6,949 nucleotides of DNA, from the NCBI GenBank assembly GCA_002344005.1, contig DDTD01000056.1:1-6949 (forward strand), in the 5' to 3' direction. The notes beneath the pieces are model-generated. The model did not search any database and was not told the origin of the DNA. It saw nothing but the letters and a program-made list of their open reading frames with translations. The position numbers and the translations under genes were made by a program. Positions 6,094-6,949 of this stretch are shown piece by piece; within the stretch, counting starts at the first letter, position 1, and each line of letters opens with the position of its first letter. The stretch comes from Ignavibacteria bacterium UBA2373 (GTDB taxonomy: Bacteria; Bacteroidota; Ignavibacteria; Kapaibacteriales; UBA961).

Positions 6094-6549
6094 ATGAACT
6101 TGACAAAAATACAAAAAAACAAGTTAGTAGCAATCTGTGAAGAGATTCTTAAAGACAAAAAACTCACTTTTCGCTCCAAATATTCTCTTTACTCAATTAT
6201 AGTTTGCATCATCAACAAACTTAAAACAGGGTGTCAGTGGCGATGCTTATTCATTGATAATGATGTAGTTAAGCGTCCATTTTCATGGCAACTCGTCTAT
6301 TATTATTTTACTCTTTGGCAAAGAAATGGCATTCTTGAATTACTGATGGAAAAAGTACGTTCACTATTTTGCAGCAAAGCAACAATTAAAGCACTTTATG
6401 TTGATGGAACTCATACACCTTGCAAAAGAAAGGGCGATAAAACAGGCTATCAAGGACGTAAAAAAGCATATGACTACAAATATGCTTGTCCTTTGTCAAG
6501 AGAACGGATCACCTCTTGCTTGCTCAAATCCTATTGCGGGAAATCATAA
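6094..6549 (+). CDS. IS5-family transposase, N-terminal part (orfA)
   Basis: From MNLTKIQKNK at 6094 (an ATG at 6040 in the same frame would add 18 residues but lies within the terminal region of the element). The first 80 or so residues form the DNA-binding DUF4096-like domain: SLYSIIVCIINKLKTGCQWR, then PFSWQLVYYYFTLWQRNGILE. The catalytic domain begins at LYVDGTHTPCKRKG, where Asp104 is the first acid of the DDE triad, and continues through GYQGRKKA (codons 6445-6468). After that the family sequence (TTN.L...G.PLACS) is found in the next frame, so residues after about 125 (6469-6549) are out-of-frame translation and not real protein unless a short product is made. Alone it lacks two of the three catalytic acids and could act as an inhibitor or DNA-binding fragment. 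Confidence 0.85.
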   Translation: MNLTKIQKNKLVAICEEILKDKKLTFRSKYSLYSIIVCIINKLKTGCQWRCLFIDNDVVKRPFSWQLVYYYFTLWQRNGILELLMEKVRSLFCSKATIKALYVDGTHTPCKRKGDKTGYQGRKKAYDYKYACPLSRERITSCLLKSYCGKS

Positions 6550-6907
6550 TGACCTCTATCAAGTTGATTATCACATTACAACAATGATACGATCATTAAA
6601 GAAAGGTGGTATTATGATTGCGAAAGGAACATTTATCAATGCTGATAAAGGATTTGATTGTATTAAGTTACGTAAAAAGATATTTCGTATGAATCTCATT
6701 CCAAACAATATGGAAAACAAACGAAACCGCCGCGCACCTAAGCGCGGGACAAAACGCTTTTTCGATGATGAACATTATCAATTACGTTATGTCAATGAAC
6801 GATTATTTGCATGGATAGATAGTTTTAGAACACTTGCCATAAGGCATGAAAAAAAATCAGTAAATCATCTTCCTTTTTGCATATTGTATGCGCTATTATT
6901 CTTATGA
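6398..6907 (+). CDS. IS5-family transposase, C-terminal part (orfB)
   Basis: This frame carries the rest of the DDE catalytic domain: TTNMLVLCQENGSPLACSNP, AGNHNDLYQV, INADKGFD with the second acid (Asp83 by count from the ATG at 6398), and RYVNERLFAWIDSF with Glu134 as the third. The true start of the meaningful protein is near the ATG at 6470 or the point of frame change around 6460-6469; residues 1-23 are a shadow of orfA. Joined to orfA at a +1 step (dropping one base of the A-run or T6469), it gives a 270-residue enzyme of normal length. It ends with a TGA at 6905-6907, seven bases before the right inverted repeat. No ribosome site precedes 6398, so independent translation is doubtful. 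Confidence 0.85.
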   Translation: MLMELIHLAKERAIKQAIKDVKKHMTTNMLVLCQENGSPLACSNPIAGNHNDLYQVDYHITTMIRSLKKGGIMIAKGTFINADKGFDCIKLRKKIFRMNLIPNNMENKRNRRAPKRGTKRFFDDEHYQLRYVNERLFAWIDSFRTLAIRHEKKSVNHLPFCILYALLFL

Positions 6908-6913
6908 CCAAGC

Positions 6914-6926
6914 TTTAAACAAGTTC
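6914..6926. repeat. Right terminal inverted repeat of the insertion sequence
   Basis: TTTAAACAAGTTC, the reverse complement of the left end at 12 of 13 positions; it follows the transposase stop by six bases. The 23 bases to its right (6927-6949) are flanking DNA with no gene visible. Confidence 0.85.
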
Positions 6927-6949
6927 AACATTACCAATAATGCAAACGA

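Larger units (their letters stand above)
6009..6926 (+). mobile_element. IS5-family insertion sequence (IS427-like), complete, 918 bp
   Basis: A short element bounded by imperfect terminal inverted repeats and filled by two overlapping frames that together encode one DDE transposase of about 270 residues. Size, the N-terminal winged-helix-like 'SLYSIIVCIINKLKTGCQWR' region and the split reading frame fit the IS427 group of the IS5 family. It begins 39 bp upstream of the mbnP start and points away from it. The expected short target duplication is not evident: TATA precedes the left end and AACA follows the right end. Both ends appear intact, so the copy may be mobile if the frame change is productive. 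Confidence 0.88.

Noticed and set aside
5970..6179. N-terminal extension of the mbnP frame by 70 residues into the insertion sequence
   Set aside because: The frame is open by chance; the extension runs through the IS terminal repeat in antisense to the transposase, and MKQ at 5969 starts a normal lipoprotein signal.
1..6949. tRNA, rRNA, riboswitch or CRISPR array
   Set aside because: No cloverleaf, rRNA segment, conserved riboswitch core or regularly spaced repeat was seen by eye; a covariance-model scan would be needed to exclude weak ncRNAs.

Overview
The window is AT-rich bacterial DNA from a double-membrane (Gram-negative type) organism. Secreted lipoprotein signals, a likely outer-membrane barrel protein, and Shine-Dalgarno sites at some genes (folB, folK, mbnH) but none at others suggest the Bacteroidota/Chlorobi/Ignavibacteria/Kapabacteria (FCB) lineage. 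That assignment is an inference from style, not from a marker gene.

Plus-strand operon (1-3020). Five tightly packed genes read rightwards: the last 39 codons of a fructose-6-phosphate aldolase/transaldolase-like enzyme, a membrane-anchored or lipidated thioredoxin-fold protein without the CxxC active site, folB and folK (two consecutive steps of dihydrofolate synthesis, 2 bp apart), and a soluble GAF-type histidine kinase with no response regulator beside it.

Minus-strand operon (3097-5969), converging on the first. It encodes an MbnP-type copper-binding lipoprotein, an MbnH/MauG-type diheme cytochrome c peroxidase lipoprotein, and an outer-membrane beta-barrel-like protein whose mature N-terminus starts with a Cys cluster (CEVCGCG). 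In the families concerned, the diheme enzyme oxidises a Trp of MbnP to kynurenine, creating a Cu(I) site. The window thus carries a compact periplasmic/outer-membrane copper-handling module with no methanobactin biosynthesis genes in view. The barrel protein is translationally coupled to mbnH and is the least understood member.

Insertion sequence (6009-6926). A 918-bp IS5-family element (IS427-like, two overlapping transposase frames) sits only 39 bp upstream of the mbnP start and is transcribed away from it. It has 13-bp terminal inverted repeats (12/13). The transposase is split by a +1 frame change at a run of six A's. The left end may protect its transposase start with a long-range hairpin, and the element appears to have landed inside the mbnP promoter region, where its end could supply a replacement upstream promoter box. 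The last 23 bp (6927-6949) are flanking DNA without a gene.
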